Positions 29,745 through 40,204 are shown, counted from the stretch's first letter. The stretch: 64,000 nucleotides of DNA from Corynebacterium haematomassiliense (GCF_013978595.1 NZ_JACDTZ010000001.1:310001-374000), one strand, 5' to 3'. Program-made: numbers and translations. Notes: a model not told the origin generated them from the letters alone.

Positions 29745-30754
29745 CGGGTCTCCTTCATAAGGTCGATGCCGAGCGCGTCCACCCAGGCTTCGGTGTCGCC
29801 CGCGACAAACGCGGCGCGGCTGTGGTCGGTGCGCTCGGGGTCCCAGACCAACATGGTGCGGAAGCCGCCGGTGCCGCCGTTGTGGAACGTGATCTCCTGT
29901 CCGTCTTCGTCGAGGCTTGCCCAGCCATAGTCGGGCACACCGTGCGAGGACACCCATTCCACGTATTTCGCCATGTCGGCAGCAGTGGAGCGGATCGCGC
30001 CGGCCGGGGCCCAGCCGTCCATGTCCCACGGGCCGGCGGGGTGCCCGTTGGCGGCCAGGCCTGTGGGTGCTTCGTCGACGGTGCCCGGTAGCGCCACGTA
30101 GGTCGACGTCATGCCGGCGGGCTCGAAGATGCGGGTGCGCAGCAACTCGTCGTAGGGCACGCCGGCATGCTTGGCAAGCAGTTGGCCGAGCAGCGCGTGG
30201 CCGTAGTTCGAGTACTGCTCCTCGCCGCGGTTGTTCAGCTCGGCGGAACCGGCGGCGTCGAGAATGTCTTGCGGTGTGTCGCGCCGGTAGGGGTTACCGC
30301 CATCGCGGATGTTGGCCGCGAACATGTCCGCGAGGCTGAGGCTTTCGGTGGTGGCGAGCCCGGAGGTGTGGTTGAGCAGCTCCTCGATGGTGACATCGGC
30401 AACGGGGGCGGAGGGGACGTCGATAAGCTCCTGCACCTGAGTGTCCAGGCTGAGCTCGCCGGCGTCGATGAACTGGCGGACCAGCTCTGCGTTGAATGTC
30501 TTGGTGATCGAGCCGATTTCGAATTCGGTGTGCTCGTCGGCGCCGAGGCCGCCGAAGCGGGCCTCTCCGTCGTCATAGGTGAAGGCGGCGAGGTTGTGGT
30601 GGCCGTTTTCCGAGAAGCTTTCGAGGGCGGAGGAGATCTCGGTATCGCCAGTGTGCTCGGAGGCCACGGAAATCTCACGGGGGCCGGTGGAGAGCATCAA
30701 CGCGGCGGCGAGGACGGCGGAGATTCCTCCGGTGGCAATGTTGGTAGCACGCAT
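29741..30754 (-). CDS. Serine hydrolase, beta-lactamase/class C-like (exported)
   Basis: 337 residues: an N-terminal signal-like segment (NIATGGISAVLAAALMLS), then a penicillin-binding-protein-fold hydrolase with SITK (Ser82, Lys85), YSN (Tyr181, Asn183) and a C-terminal HNGGTGG in place of KTG. These are class C beta-lactamase / D-aminopeptidase / esterase family markers, and the substrate is not predictable. It is translationally coupled to the HTH regulator upstream (ATGA overlap) and to the small membrane protein downstream. Confidence 0.85.
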
Positions 30755-31218
30755 CAGTGGTCCTCTCCGGCGATCACGATCGCCATCAGTGGGATGACGC
30801 GGGCCGGGGGAATCTCAAACATCCCGCCCTGCTTGCGCACCCAGCCGGCGGCCTGCAGTTCCTTCAGGTGGTGGTACGCGGTGCCGGTGGAGGAGACCAG
30901 CTCAGATTCGACCAGCTCCGTGACACTCGCTGGTGTGGCTAAGAGGTGGCGCAGGATGGCGCCGCGGACGGGGTGCGCGAGCGCGGCGATGCGGTCCATC
31001 GCGTCGTCCCACGGTTGGTCTGCTATCCAGGCTGTGGGGCGGATCCATTCGTACGAGTAAGTGCCGGTCGGCAGCTCCACGTCGCCTTTGAAGGTGACTG
31101 TGCCGTGGTGCGTTTTGTCGTCGGAAGCGGGGAGAGTAGTGGGTTCCAGCGATGCCGTCTGTTCGAGCGCGGTAACGCGAGCTTCTAGGTCAGAGAGGCG
31201 TGTTTCAATCGGTTGCAT
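30754..31218 (-). CDS. ArsR-like winged-helix regulator with coiled-coil N-terminus
   Basis: 154 residues. The N-terminus (IETRLSDLEARVTALEQ) is a short coiled coil. A winged HTH follows: RIAALAHPVRGAILRHLLATPASVTELVESELVSSTGTAYHHLKELQAAGWV, with a wing ending VIPLMAIVIAG. It is the first gene of a three-gene operon and probably controls the hydrolase and membrane protein in response to an unknown signal. The region 31219-31269 before it holds a TTCTAGAAT-like AT-rich stretch but no clear operator. Confidence 0.85.
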   Translation of the reverse strand: MQPIETRLSDLEARVTALEQTASLEPTTLPASDDKTHHGTVTFKGDVELPTGTYSYEWIRPTAWIADQPWDDAMDRIAALAHPVRGAILRHLLATPASVTELVESELVSSTGTAYHHLKELQAAGWVRKQGGMFEIPPARVIPLMAIVIAGEDH

Positions 31219-31269
31219 AGTTTCCAGAATTACAGAATTCTAGAAAGTGTGCAACGGTGTGGGTTGCGG

Positions 31270-31935
31270 CTACCGCAGCATCGCGCCGGTGATACAGCCG
31301 AGGTCGCCAATCTCGCGCACCTCGGACGCGAGGAAATCCGGTCCGCCCACACGGCCGACCACCAGCACCATGTCGGTGCCGGGCAGGGGAGTGATGGTGA
31401 GCGAAGTGCCGAGCTGGAACCAGGACTCCGGGGCCCAGCCGTCGAAGTCCGGCTGGAGGATGCGCGCGACCTCGATGGGCGGCATCTTTGGGTGCGACCC
31501 GTCGTCCTCCGGCGCGGCGGGGGAGGCGGCGGCGCGGGTGAGGCCCTCGTCTGAGGTGCGCAGCACCACGGCCCAGGAGGAGGTCACGGCGCTCGGTATG
31601 ACGTCGACAAGCTCGCTAATCCGGTCCTCGACGCTTCCGGACTGCGCCGCGATTTGGGCGAGCATCTGGATCTGCCCGCGGCGGTCCACGCGTCCGGTGA
31701 ACGGGCGGATGGAATCCACCTCCGCGCCGTCGACAGAAGAGACGGCGGTGATCAGGGTGTCCACCATCACACCGGTGGGCAGGGTGACCACGATGTCGTC
31801 GGTCACAGCGCCGTCGGTGGAGGTTTCCACAATGTCCACGGAGTTGATGTCGGCGTCGACCATGCCGAACGCCTCGGCGAGCTGACCAAGGCTGCCGGGG
31901 ACGTCCGGAAGGGAAACGCGGATGAGGTACGACAT
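31270..31935 (-). CDS. ACT-domain protein
   Basis: 221 residues. An N-terminal ACT domain (SYLIRVSLPDVPGSLGQLAEAFGMVDADINSVDIVE ... DDIVVTLP) would bind a small ligand, typically an amino acid; the rest is a second regulatory-type domain without catalytic motifs. Conserved in corynebacteria but of unknown partner. TATAAA (minus strand) lies 7 nt before ATG 31935, so it is probably leaderless. It is divergent from the P450 gene. Confidence 0.82.
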   Translation of the reverse strand: MSYLIRVSLPDVPGSLGQLAEAFGMVDADINSVDIVETSTDGAVTDDIVVTLPTGVMVDTLITAVSSVDGAEVDSIRPFTGRVDRRGQIQMLAQIAAQSGSVEDRISELVDVIPSAVTSSWAVVLRTSDEGLTRAAASPAAPEDDGSHPKMPPIEVARILQPDFDGWAPESWFQLGTSLTITPLPGTDMVLVVGRVGGPDFLASEVREIGDLGCITGAMLR

Positions 31936-32017
31936 GGCCTTATTTATAGCAATTCGGCACACCGGCAGCGGGTGTACGGTCGAAACCGCAGCAGTCTTCT
32001 AACTAAGGAGGAGCACG

Positions 32018-33157
32018 ATGAGCCGCACCGAAATCCCGCAGACCACACTCGCCGGCGCCGAGCCCCGCGCGGTCGGAGACGCGTTGCTTCGCGACGGCGC
32101 GAAGTTGGCTCGCGACGGCAAGGAGGTCGTCGTCACGGGCAACGCTCTCGCCCGCGAAGTGGCGGAGAACCCGGAACAGTTCTCGTCGGGTGTGTCGCGA
32201 TTTTTGCAGTTGCCCAACGGTCTCGACGGCGAAAAGCACACCGAGATGCGCGCGTTGATCGACCGTTACCTCGCGGCGGAGGAGGTCGAGCAGCTCGATC
32301 CGGTGTTCCGCAAGATCGCGCGCCAGTTGGCTGAAGAAGCGCTGTCGAACGGCGAGGTCGACGCCGTCGGCGACTTGGGCGCCCAGTATGCGGTCCGCGC
32401 CATGACCGCCTGGCTCGGTTGGCCCAGCGAGCTCGACGACACCCTCATTGCGTGGGTGGCCGACAACAACGCGGCAACGCGGTCCGGCGAACTCGAGCGC
32501 ACAGCGGCGGTCGCTGAGCGTTTCGACGACATCATTCGCTCCGTCGTGCAGCCTCTCCAGGACAGTCCCGACGATTCGGTCACCTCGCGTCTTGTCTCCG
32601 ACGACAGTTTCGGTCGACGTCTGGAATTCGAGGAAGTGGTCTCGGTGCTGCGCAACTGGACTGCGGGCGATCTGAGTTCGATGGCCTACTGCATCGGGGT
32701 TGTGCTGGACGCGCTGATCGAACGCCCTGAGCTCCAGGACCGCCTCGCAGGCGGCGTTTCGCAAAAGGAGTTCACTGCGATCGCCGACGAAATCCTTCGC
32801 GCTGACTCGCCGTTTGTGAGCAACCGGCGAGTGACCACGTGCCCGGTGTCGCTCGACGGGCACGATCTGCCCGAAGGCCAAAGGGTGCGCATCCACTGGA
32901 CAGCGGCAAACCGCGACCCGGAAACGTTTGCAGACCCGGACGGCTTCGAACCGGAGACGAACGCCGACGAGAACCTGGTCTGGGGCGCCGGGCCGCACGC
33001 TTGCCCTGGCAAGACGTTGTCGATCGTTGAGCTTCAAGCATTCACCGAGGAACTCCTCGCAGTGGCGGAGCTATCCAGCGCCGGACAAGGCGAACGGGAG
33101 GTTCACCCTGTGGGCGGCTGGGCTTCGCTGCCAGTGCGCCTCACCGCTCGCGGGTGA
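32018..33157 (+). CDS. Cytochrome P450
   Basis: A 379-residue soluble bacterial P450. The haem-binding loop is WGAGPHACPG with ligand Cys329, the K-helix motif is EILR, and the I-helix is WTAGDLSSMA, which lacks the acid of the usual acid-alcohol pair (Leu in its place), hinting at altered oxygen activation. AAGGAGGAG directly before ATG 32018 is a strong ribosome-binding site. No ferredoxin or reductase gene is adjacent, so redox partners and substrate are unknown. It sits alone between the ACT gene and gatCA. Confidence 0.93.
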   Translation: MSRTEIPQTTLAGAEPRAVGDALLRDGAKLARDGKEVVVTGNALAREVAENPEQFSSGVSRFLQLPNGLDGEKHTEMRALIDRYLAAEEVEQLDPVFRKIARQLAEEALSNGEVDAVGDLGAQYAVRAMTAWLGWPSELDDTLIAWVADNNAATRSGELERTAAVAERFDDIIRSVVQPLQDSPDDSVTSRLVSDDSFGRRLEFEEVVSVLRNWTAGDLSSMAYCIGVVLDALIERPELQDRLAGGVSQKEFTAIADEILRADSPFVSNRRVTTCPVSLDGHDLPEGQRVRIHWTAANRDPETFADPDGFEPETNADENLVWGAGPHACPGKTLSIVELQAFTEELLAVAELSSAGQGEREVHPVGGWASLPVRLTARG

Positions 33158-33224
33158 GCGAATTGCGTTGACGTAAGATAAGGCGCGTCATACGCAACCC
33201 ACGCGATGTGGAAGGGATTGGACT

Positions 33225-33524
33225 GTGGCTGAGATTTCACGCGACGAGGTGTCGCGCATCGCACGCCTGGCGCGAATCGCGCTGAAGGACGAGGAGCTGG
33301 ACGACATTGCCCAGCAGCTGGACACGATCGTGGACGCGGTCTCGAAGGTGCAAAGCGTCGACACGGAGGGTGTCACGCCGATGAGCCACCCGCACTCCAT
33401 CGACGCAGGTATGCGCGAGGACGTGGAGAAGAAGACGCTGACGCAGGCCGAGGCGCTGGACCAGGCCCCGGCCGTGGAAGACGATCGCTTCGTGGTTCCG
33501 CAGATTCTCGGAGAGGGAGACTAG
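33225..33524 (+). CDS. gatC: Asp/Glu-tRNA amidotransferase subunit GatC
   Basis: 99 residues, typical GatC: ISRDEVSRIARLARIALKDEELDDIAQQLDTIVDAVSKVQSVDTEGVTPMSHP. It stabilises the GatA-GatB complex that converts misacylated Glu-tRNA(Gln) (and Asp-tRNA(Asn)) to the correct amide. GGAAGGGA precedes GTG 33225. It is 6 nt upstream of gatA in the same operon, while gatB is 5 kb away. Confidence 0.96.
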   Translation: MAEISRDEVSRIARLARIALKDEELDDIAQQLDTIVDAVSKVQSVDTEGVTPMSHPHSIDAGMREDVEKKTLTQAEALDQAPAVEDDRFVVPQILGEGD

Positions 33525-33530
33525 AAGGAA

Positions 33531-35012
33531 ATGACGCAGTACACGATTCCGGCCGAAGGTCTCGTCGCAAAGCCAGCGCACGAGCTCGCCGCAATGATCC
33601 AGTCCGGCGAAGTCACCTCCCGCGAGGTCACCCAAGCCTTCCTCGACCGCATCGCTGAGGTCGACGGCGATCTCGGTGCCTTCCTGCACGTCGGCGCCGA
33701 GGAGGCGCTCGCGGCTGCGGACAAGGTGGACGAGCAGGTGAAAAGCGGCGAGGAGCCGGCCTCCAAACTTGCAGGCGTGCCGCTTGCGCTGAAGGATCTG
33801 CTGGTCACCACCGACGCGCCGACCACCGCCGCGTCGAAGATGCTTGAGGGCTACATGAGCCCGTACGACGCCACCGTGGTGGCCAAGCTGCGCGCGGCCG
33901 GCATCCCGATTCTGGGCAAGACCAACCTGGACGAGTTCGCCATGGGGTCGTCCACGGAGAACTCCGCGTACAAGCAGACGAAGAACCCGCACGACCTGGA
34001 GCGCGTCCCTGGCGGCTCCGGCGGCGGCACCGCGGCGGCGCTCGCGTCCGGCGAGGCCCCGCTGGGCATCGGCACCGACACCGGCGGCTCGATCCGCCAG
34101 CCGGCATCGCTGACCGGCACCGTGGGCGTGAAGCCGACCTACGGCGGCGTGTCCCGCTACGGCGTCATCGCCTGCGCGTCCTCCCTGGACCAGGTGGGCC
34201 CGTGCGCGAACAACGTGCTGGACACCGCGCTGCTGCACGAGATCATCGGCGGCCACGACGAATTCGACGCCACCTCCGTGGACCGCGAGGTCCCGGCGCT
34301 CGCCGACGCCGCCCGCGAGGGCGCTTCCGGCGACCTGAAGGGCGTGAAGATCGGCCGCGTGAAGCAGTTCGAGCGCCCCGGCACGCAGGACGGCGTGAAG
34401 GACGCCATCGACAAGGCCTACGCGCAGCTTGAGGCGCAGGGCGCGGAGATCGTCGAGGTGGATTGCCCGAGCTTCGAAGACGTCATGGGCGCGTACTACC
34501 TGATTCAGACCTCCGAGGTCAGCTCCAACCTCGCCCGCTTCGACGGCATGCGCTACGGCCAGCGCGTCGGCGACGACGGCTCCCGCTCCGCCGAGGAAGT
34601 CATGGCCGCCACCCGCGGCGAGGGCTTCGGCGCGGAGGTCAAGCGCCGCATCATCCTGGGCACCTACGCGCTGTCTGTGGGCTACTACGACGCGTACTAC
34701 CTGCAGGCGCAGCGTGTGCGCACCCTGGTGGCGCAGGACTTTGCCAAGGCATTCGAGCTTTGCGACGTCATCGCCGCCCCGTCAACGCCCACCACAGCGT
34801 TCAAGCTGGGCGACAAGGTGGACGACCCGCTGGCGATGTACAACTTCGACCTGTTCACCCTGCCGCTGAACCTGGCCGGCCTGCCCGGCATGTCGGTGCC
34901 GGCGGGCGAGGCGTCCGACACCAACCTGCCGGTGGGCCTGCAGCTGATCGCCCCGGCCTTCGAGGACGCGCGCTTGTACCGCGTGGGTGCCGCTTTTGAA
35001 GCCGGCCGTTAA
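33531..35012 (+). CDS. gatA: Asp/Glu-tRNA amidotransferase subunit GatA
   Basis: A 493-residue amidase-signature enzyme that releases ammonia from glutamine. The catalytic triad is complete: Lys88 (LALKDLLVT), cis-Ser163 ([12 protein letters not shown]) and nucleophile Ser187 ([11 protein letters not shown]). AGAAGGAA sits just upstream of ATG 33531. The last 26 nt overlap the start of the MFS gene. Operates with GatC and GatB. Confidence 0.97.
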   Translation: MTQYTIPAEGLVAKPAHELAAMIQSGEVTSREVTQAFLDRIAEVDGDLGAFLHVGAEEALAAADKVDEQVKSGEEPASKLAGVPLALKDLLVTTDAPTTAASKMLEGYMSPYDATVVAKLRAAGIPILGKTNLDEFAMGSSTENSAYKQTKNPHDLERVPGGSGGGTAAALASGEAPLGIGTDTGGSIRQPASLTGTVGVKPTYGGVSRYGVIACASSLDQVGPCANNVLDTALLHEIIGGHDEFDATSVDREVPALADAAREGASGDLKGVKIGRVKQFERPGTQDGVKDAIDKAYAQLEAQGAEIVEVDCPSFEDVMGAYYLIQTSEVSSNLARFDGMRYGQRVGDDGSRSAEEVMAATRGEGFGAEVKRRIILGTYALSVGYYDAYYLQAQRVRTLVAQDFAKAFELCDVIAAPSTPTTAFKLGDKVDDPLAMYNFDLFTLPLNLAGLPGMSVPAGEASDTNLPVGLQLIAPAFEDARLYRVGAAFEAGR

Positions 35013-36297
35013 TCCCTGGAATACCCTCGCAGCCCTGGCTGCGGGGTATTTTCTTGTCCTGATCGATCAGGGCTTCATGCCCGTGATCACGCCGCTTTTG
35101 CCTTTCGACGTCAGCTCCGCCGTGTGGCTGACCAGCATCTACCTGCTGTGCACGGTGGCCCCGATGCCGGCGACGGGCAAACTTGGCGACGCCTTCGGGC
35201 AACGCCGCGTCTTCCTCATCGGCTTAGCCATCTACGTGGCCGCACTAGTGTTCGCGGGCGCGTCCTGGTCGTTCTGGGCCCTGGTGGTGGCCCGCGGCCT
35301 GCAGGGTGCGGGCGCCGCAGTGTTTTTGCCGCAGGCGTTCGGGCTGATCCCGCGCGTGTTCGCGGAGGACAAACAAGGCCGGGCGTTCGCCGCCTGGGGC
35401 GTGATCGGCTCCGTGGCGTCCCTGATCGGCCCGGTGGTCGGCGGGGCAGTGGCAGACGGCTTCGGCTGGCGCGCGGCGTTCTTCGCCCAAGCCGCGCTCG
35501 GCGCGGTCGCGCTTGTCGCCGGGCTGGTTGCGCTGCCGCGGCTGCCGCGCAGCGGCGAGCGGGTGACCCTGCTGCCGGTGCTGCTGTCGTTCGGCGGGCT
35601 GGGGCTTTTGGTCTACGGCATCCAGTTCGGGCAGTGGCCCTCGATCCTCTTCGGTGCTCTGCTGATCGGCGTGCTGGTGCTCTCCGCCCGCAACGGCACC
35701 GACGACGGGTTCCTGCCCCTGGAGCTCATGCTCAACCGCTCGTTCGCCCTCGGCGCCCTGGGCGTGTTCGCGATGGGCTTTACCGTGGCGTCGATGTTCA
35801 TCCCGCTGATGTACTGGCTGCAAACCGTCGCCGGAGCCTCGCCGACGGCATCCGGCGCGATCACCGCGCCCATGTCCGTGTTCGCGCTCGTGCTCACCCC
35901 GGTGGCCGGGTACCTGACGGACCGTCGCGACCCGGGCAAGCTCTGCGCCGCGGGCTTTACCGTCTCCGCGGCCGGGTTAGCGCTCGCGATCGCGCTGATC
36001 CACACAGGGGCGGGCGTGTGGTTGTTTACCGCAGTGACCTCGCTTCTGGGCATCGGCGGCGCGTTCGTGTGGGCGCCCAACGCCGCGGTGACCATGCGCG
36101 GCATCCCCGAGCACGAAACGGGGGCGGCCTCGGGGCTCTACAACACCGCCCGCCAGGTCGGCTCGGTGCTTGGCGTGGCTCTGGTGGGCGTGGTGCTCGC
36201 CTCCGGGGCCATCGAATCCACGGCCGGTTTAGCGCTCGCGCTGCCGTGCGCCGCGATGCTGATCGGGGCGGTGTCATCGCTTCGTCTTCGGGGGTAG
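34987..36297 (+). CDS. MFS transporter (DHA2, EmrB/QacA-like)
   Basis: A 436-residue transporter with 12-14 membrane segments. Motif A is [11 protein letters not shown], motif C is in [21 protein letters not shown], and a late [21 protein letters not shown] segment is typical of DHA2 exporters. GTG 34987 lies inside gatA, giving a 26-nt overlap and likely translational coupling. The substrate is unknown. The stop codon forms part of the -10-like TAGCCT of pfkA. Confidence 0.88.
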   Translation: MPLLKPAVNPWNTLAALAAGYFLVLIDQGFMPVITPLLPFDVSSAVWLTSIYLLCTVAPMPATGKLGDAFGQRRVFLIGLAIYVAALVFAGASWSFWALVVARGLQGAGAAVFLPQAFGLIPRVFAEDKQGRAFAAWGVIGSVASLIGPVVGGAVADGFGWRAAFFAQAALGAVALVAGLVALPRLPRSGERVTLLPVLLSFGGLGLLVYGIQFGQWPSILFGALLIGVLVLSARNGTDDGFLPLELMLNRSFALGALGVFAMGFTVASMFIPLMYWLQTVAGASPTASGAITAPMSVFALVLTPVAGYLTDRRDPGKLCAAGFTVSAAGLALAIALIHTGAGVWLFTAVTSLLGIGGAFVWAPNAAVTMRGIPEHETGAASGLYNTARQVGSVLGVALVGVVLASGAIESTAGLALALPCAAMLIGAVSSLRLRG

Positions 36298-36307
36298 CCT
36301 GGCAGTC

Positions 36308-37339
36308 ATGCGACTTGCCACTTTGACCTCCGGCGGCGACTGCCCCGGCCTGAACGCCGTCATCCGCGGCATCGTCCGCACCGCCAACACGGAGTATGGC
36401 TCCACCGTCGTGGGCTACCGCGACGGCTGGGTGGGCCTGATGGAGGACCGCCGCGTCGACCTCTACGACGACGCCTACATGGACTCCCTCCTCCTGCGCG
36501 GCGGCACCGTGCTGGGAACCGGCCGCCTCCACCCGGACAAGTTCAAGGCCGGGCTGGACACCATCAAGGCCAACCTGGACGACGCCGGCGTGGACGCCCT
36601 GATCGCCATCGGCGGCGAGGGCACGCTCAAGGGCGCGAAGTGGCTTTCCGACAACGGCATCCCCGTCGTCGGCGTGCCCAAGACCATCGACAACGACGTC
36701 GCCGCGACCGACTACACCTTCGGCTTCGACACCGCCGTGTCCGTCGCCACCGACGCCATCGACCGGTTGCACACCACGGCCGAGTCCCACAACCGCATCC
36801 TCATCGTTGAGGTGATGGGCCGCCACGTCGGCTGGATCGCCCTCCACGCCGGCATGGCCGGCGGCGCCCACTACACCGTGATCCCGGAGGAGCCGTTCGA
36901 CATCGCCGAGATCTGCAAGGCCATGGAGCGCCGGTTCCAGATGGGGGAGAAGTACGGCATCATCGTCGTCGCCGAGGGCGCGACGCCTAAGGAAGGCACC
37001 ATGGACGCCGGCCTGGGCGAGGAAGACGAGTTCGGCCACAAGACCTTCAACGGCATGGGCCAAATCATCGGCGACGAGGTGAAAAAGCGCCTCGGCTACG
37101 ACGTGCGCACCACGGTGCTCGGCCACACCCAGCGAGGCGGCACGCCAACCGCCTACGACCGCGTGCTGGCCACCCGCTACGGCGTCCACGCCGCCCGCGC
37201 CGCCCACGAGGGCAACTTCGGCTCCTGCGTGGCGCTGCACGGCGAGGACATCGAACTCGTGGCGCTCGAGGACGCCGTAGCGCACCTCAAGACCGTGCCG
37301 GAGCGCCGCTACACCACCGCGAAGGCCATGTTCACGTAG
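36308..37339 (+). CDS. pfkA: 6-phosphofructokinase
   Basis: A 343-residue glycolytic kinase making fructose 1,6-bisphosphate. Motifs: [15 protein letters not shown] (nucleotide loop), [18 protein letters not shown] with catalytic Asp, and [20 protein letters not shown]. The length and sequence match the actinobacterial group III PFK. ATG 36308 follows TAGCCT (36295-36300) by 7 nt, so it probably has its own leaderless promoter overlapping the MFS stop codon. Confidence 0.96.
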   Translation: MRLATLTSGGDCPGLNAVIRGIVRTANTEYGSTVVGYRDGWVGLMEDRRVDLYDDAYMDSLLLRGGTVLGTGRLHPDKFKAGLDTIKANLDDAGVDALIAIGGEGTLKGAKWLSDNGIPVVGVPKTIDNDVAATDYTFGFDTAVSVATDAIDRLHTTAESHNRILIVEVMGRHVGWIALHAGMAGGAHYTVIPEEPFDIAEICKAMERRFQMGEKYGIIVVAEGATPKEGTMDAGLGEEDEFGHKTFNGMGQIIGDEVKKRLGYDVRTTVLGHTQRGGTPTAYDRVLATRYGVHAARAAHEGNFGSCVALHGEDIELVALEDAVAHLKTVPERRYTTAKAMFT

Positions 37340-37864
37340 ATGCACGACCGTATCCCGGACCCCTGCCGTCTCCTCATCGTCGGCATCAACCCCGGCCGCC
37401 TCACCGAGGAGGTGGACGCGCCCTTCGCGTTCCCGGGCAACCGCTTCTGGCCGGCGCTCGAGGCCGCGGGCATCACGCCCTACCGCGTCCACGCCAACGA
37501 GGGGCTGTCCGACAAGGACGCCGCTATGCTCGCCGAGCTCGGCATCGGGTTCACCAATCTGGTGAACCGCATGACGCCGAAGGCGTCCGACCTCACCAAG
37601 ACAGAGCTTGTTGAGGGAGGCGAGGTCGTGCGGAGTGTCGTCGAAAAGCATCGGCCTAAAGCCGTCATGTTCGCAGGCATCGGGGCGTACCGCGATGCCT
37701 ATCGACGACCAAAGGCCACCCGCGGCCTCCAGCCCGAGACCCTCGCCGGCGTGCCGGTGTGGGTGGTGGGCAACCCCAGCGGGCTCAATGCGCACGAGAC
37801 GGTGGTCACGCTCGCGGAGAGCTACCGCGAGGTGTGGGAGGCGACGGCTCGGGAGCGGCGGTAG
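37340..37864 (+). CDS. mug: G/U mismatch-specific DNA glycosylase (Mug family)
   Basis: 174 residues of the uracil-DNA glycosylase superfamily, Mug/TDG branch: active-site motif LIVGINPGRL (Asn in GINPG) and the intercalation motif VVGNPSGLNAHE. It removes uracil or ethenocytosine opposite guanine. ATG 37340 directly follows the pfkA TAG, so the genes are co-transcribed. The 3' end overlaps the convergent prsW gene by 43 nt. Confidence 0.93.
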   Translation: MHDRIPDPCRLLIVGINPGRLTEEVDAPFAFPGNRFWPALEAAGITPYRVHANEGLSDKDAAMLAELGIGFTNLVNRMTPKASDLTKTELVEGGEVVRSVVEKHRPKAVMFAGIGAYRDAYRRPKATRGLQPETLAGVPVWVVGNPSGLNAHETVVTLAESYREVWEATARERR

Positions 37865-38625
37865 AGCCAGATCAACAGCACCCACAGCAAGATCGTGATC
37901 GCGATCGAGCCGAAGAGACTCGCGACACCGGGAAGCTCTTTGGAGGCGTTGAACGCCCCGTGGATCGCGGCGGCGAGGAGGAACCAACCGATGAGCCGCG
38001 ACACGCGCCAGCCGAGAGGCTGATCGGTGCGGCACAGGAATTGGCCGAGGCCCCACGCCGCCAGACCGGTGTACACGGCGTGCGAGAACGGGCCCGTGAC
38101 AACCATTACGAGCATTGACGCGACACCGTCGTAGTACTCGGACTGCAGATCTAGCGCCGCCGCGATCGCGGAATTGTTCACGGTCTCGGCGACGGTGTAT
38201 CCCGCGCCGATGGCCATGCCGACCACGGCTGCCTCGACGGGCCGGCGCACCGGCGCGAAAGCGGCGATGACAAGGAACGCAGCCAGTAGTTTGGCAGTCT
38301 CCTCCGGAATCGAGGAAAACAGGTACGTAACAGCGTCGGGCAGCTCCTGCGCCGCGGCGAGGTACGCGGAGTTGACGAAGGGCACTACGCCGCACAAGCC
38401 CGCCGCGGCAATCATGCCGACTGGCAGCCACCACGGATTCTCAGGCCGTCCTGGGTGGCGGTGCAAAAGGAGCCACGCCACCGCGACAGAAATGAGGACG
38501 AATGCCGCCGCTGCAGCGCCGAACGCGGGCGTCCACGGCACCTGGGTGAGCGCGTAGACGTAGCGCGCCACGCCCGCGAGGATGACCAGGCCAGCGATGC
38601 CTTGGAAAATACGGTTCTTCTGCAC
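37822..38625 (-). CDS. PrsW-family intramembrane metalloprotease
   Basis: A 267-residue polytopic protein with the PrsW signatures IPEETAKLL (EExxK), AGYTVAETVNN, FSHAVYTG and AIHGAFN, which provide the metal-binding Glu/His residues inside the membrane. In Bacillus PrsW cleaves an anti-sigma factor; here the substrate is unknown, and no anti-sigma gene is adjacent. Start codon GTG 38625 overlaps the stop of the upstream gene by 1 nt, so the two are coupled. Confidence 0.9.
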   Translation of the reverse strand: MQKNRIFQGIAGLVILAGVARYVYALTQVPWTPAFGAAAAAFVLISVAVAWLLLHRHPGRPENPWWLPVGMIAAAGLCGVVPFVNSAYLAAAQELPDAVTYLFSSIPEETAKLLAAFLVIAAFAPVRRPVEAAVVGMAIGAGYTVAETVNNSAIAAALDLQSEYYDGVASMLVMVVTGPFSHAVYTGLAAWGLGQFLCRTDQPLGWRVSRLIGWFLLAAAIHGAFNASKELPGVASLFGSIAITILLWVLLIWLYRRSRAVASHTSR

Positions 38626-39158
38626 TACCGGGCCTCCTCTTCGACTAGACGCTCGACGATCTCTTGGCCGGCGGCGAGAGCCGTTGCCACGTACACCGTG
38701 AGGTCACCGCGTTCGACGGCGGCGACGGAAATGTCGTTGCGGTGCACCGCGTACACCCCGGGCGCTGGCTGATCGAGCTCGTCCGTGTCGATTCGCTCGC
38801 CGTCTGCTGCCAGCCAGTACATGCGCGTGACCGCGTTGGCGCGCTCGGCCTCGTCGGTCATGGTGTAGTCGGTGCGCAGCTGGATTTTCGTGCCGTCACA
38901 GTCCCACACCCACGTGCCGGTGCCGTCACCCGCACTGTCGGCGGCAGCAGTCTGGGTGCACTGTAGAGGAGCGCCGTCCGCGTCGCGCAGTGTGACGCCA
39001 CCAGCGGACACCTCCGTGGTGGCGGGCTCGCCTCCCTCCGCCGCTGCCTGGGCCACGAATGGTGCCGCCAAGATGAGCGCTCCGACGGCGACGATCCCTA
39101 TGGTGCCGGTGCGGGTGTTTTTGTCAGAAAAATCGGGGAAATTCACTTGAGCCAGCAT
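38625..39158 (-). CDS. Membrane-anchored or secreted protein of unknown function
   Basis: 177 residues. One N-terminal hydrophobic segment (TGTIGIVAVGALILAAPFVAQAAA) is followed by an extracytoplasmic domain of about 130 residues with two cysteines (LQCTQTA, WDCDGTK) that could form a disulfide. ATG 39158 (MLAQVNFPDF) is supported by GAGAGG 9 nt upstream. It is coupled to prsW downstream and may be a partner or substrate of that protease; this is inference from overlap only. Confidence 0.75.
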   Translation of the reverse strand: MLAQVNFPDFSDKNTRTGTIGIVAVGALILAAPFVAQAAAEGGEPATTEVSAGGVTLRDADGAPLQCTQTAAADSAGDGTGTWVWDCDGTKIQLRTDYTMTDEAERANAVTRMYWLAADGERIDTDELDQPAPGVYAVHRNDISVAAVERGDLTVYVATALAAGQEIVERLVEEEAR

Positions 39159-39221
39159 AGGGAAACCCTCTCTCGTTCGCATCGGGGTCCTATATGTGCG
39201 GGGAGTGGCTAGGGTGATCGC

Positions 39222-40168
39222 ATGAGTCTGCTTGACCAGATGACTAACGCCTACGAGGCGTGGATGCCTCAACAGCTACGCGAGTGGTACACCGCAGACC
39301 AGCGGCGTGAGCTCGCGGTGAAGGAGATGCGCCCGCAGGCCGAGCACACTGCCGACGTGGACTTCGGCGCTGGCTTCCGCGACCATCTGAAACCCCTCGG
39401 CGGGCCGGACATGTCCGACCCTCTGGCGTGGGCGAACCGGCGCGTGGAGTTTGCGGACGGGCACTGGTGCGTCGCCGGGATCCGCTTTTTGGGGCTGGAC
39501 CCGGAAAAGCCGTTCGTGCACGTCGTCGCCACGTCGGTGCCGCCGCAGCTCGCTCTCCTAGACGCGTACGCCGAGCAGCTGCACCGCGAGTTCGCGGACT
39601 TCGGCCCGCTGGCCATCCGCTTCGAGCTGCCGAACCCGCCGGAGGACGCGGACATCGACCAGTGGATCATCGCCGGGCTCGTCTCCGGGCTGCGGCGGAA
39701 ACCGCGTCGCCCGCAACACGAACGCGTGCGCCTTACCCCGGCGGACCCCGCGGAGACGGCAGGATATGCCGACGAGGTGCTCGGCAACGTCGCAAAGCAG
39801 TTGCCCGAGGTGCGCACCTGGACGGAGGCCGCAACTCTGGAGCAACTGCAACGCTGCGCGGACACGGGCGCGCTGCGCGAAATCGAGGTGGACGGGCAGC
39901 GCGCGGGCATCATCGCCGCAGCCCGCGACGACGCAAACGGCATGCGCGGATTCCAGGTCTACGAATTCCTCCTCGACGACAATGCTCGCGGACGCGGCCT
40001 CGCACCGGCGGCGATGCAGTTGCTTTGCGACGTCCTACCGGCCCAAACCGGCGACACATTGTGGGGAAGGTGCACGTGGGCAATGGGCCGTCGATAGGCA
40101 ATGCGCTCGCTGTCGGCCGTGAGAAGACCGCCGCATTTGTGTGGGTGCGGCGGCGCGGCGAGCTGTAG
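39222..40168 (+). pseudogene. GNAT acetyltransferase gene with a 3' frameshift
   Basis: The first frame gives 291 residues: an unrecognised N-terminal domain (1-160), then a GNAT domain with acetyl-CoA loop DDNARGRGLAPAAMQL. The frame breaks after DTLWG at GGGGAAGG (40063-40070). Restoring one base gives KVHVGNGPSIGNALAVGREKT (split here by frame) and a natural end at 40168, the normal finish of this family. The expressed product would carry a short wrong tail (RCTWAMGRR). Either a real 1-nt deletion or a sequencing error. TAGGGT precedes ATG 39222 by 6 nt. Confidence 0.8.
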
Positions 40169-40204
40169 CGCGGGTGCGCGGGGCGGGGCAGTAGACTGAT
40201 GCGC

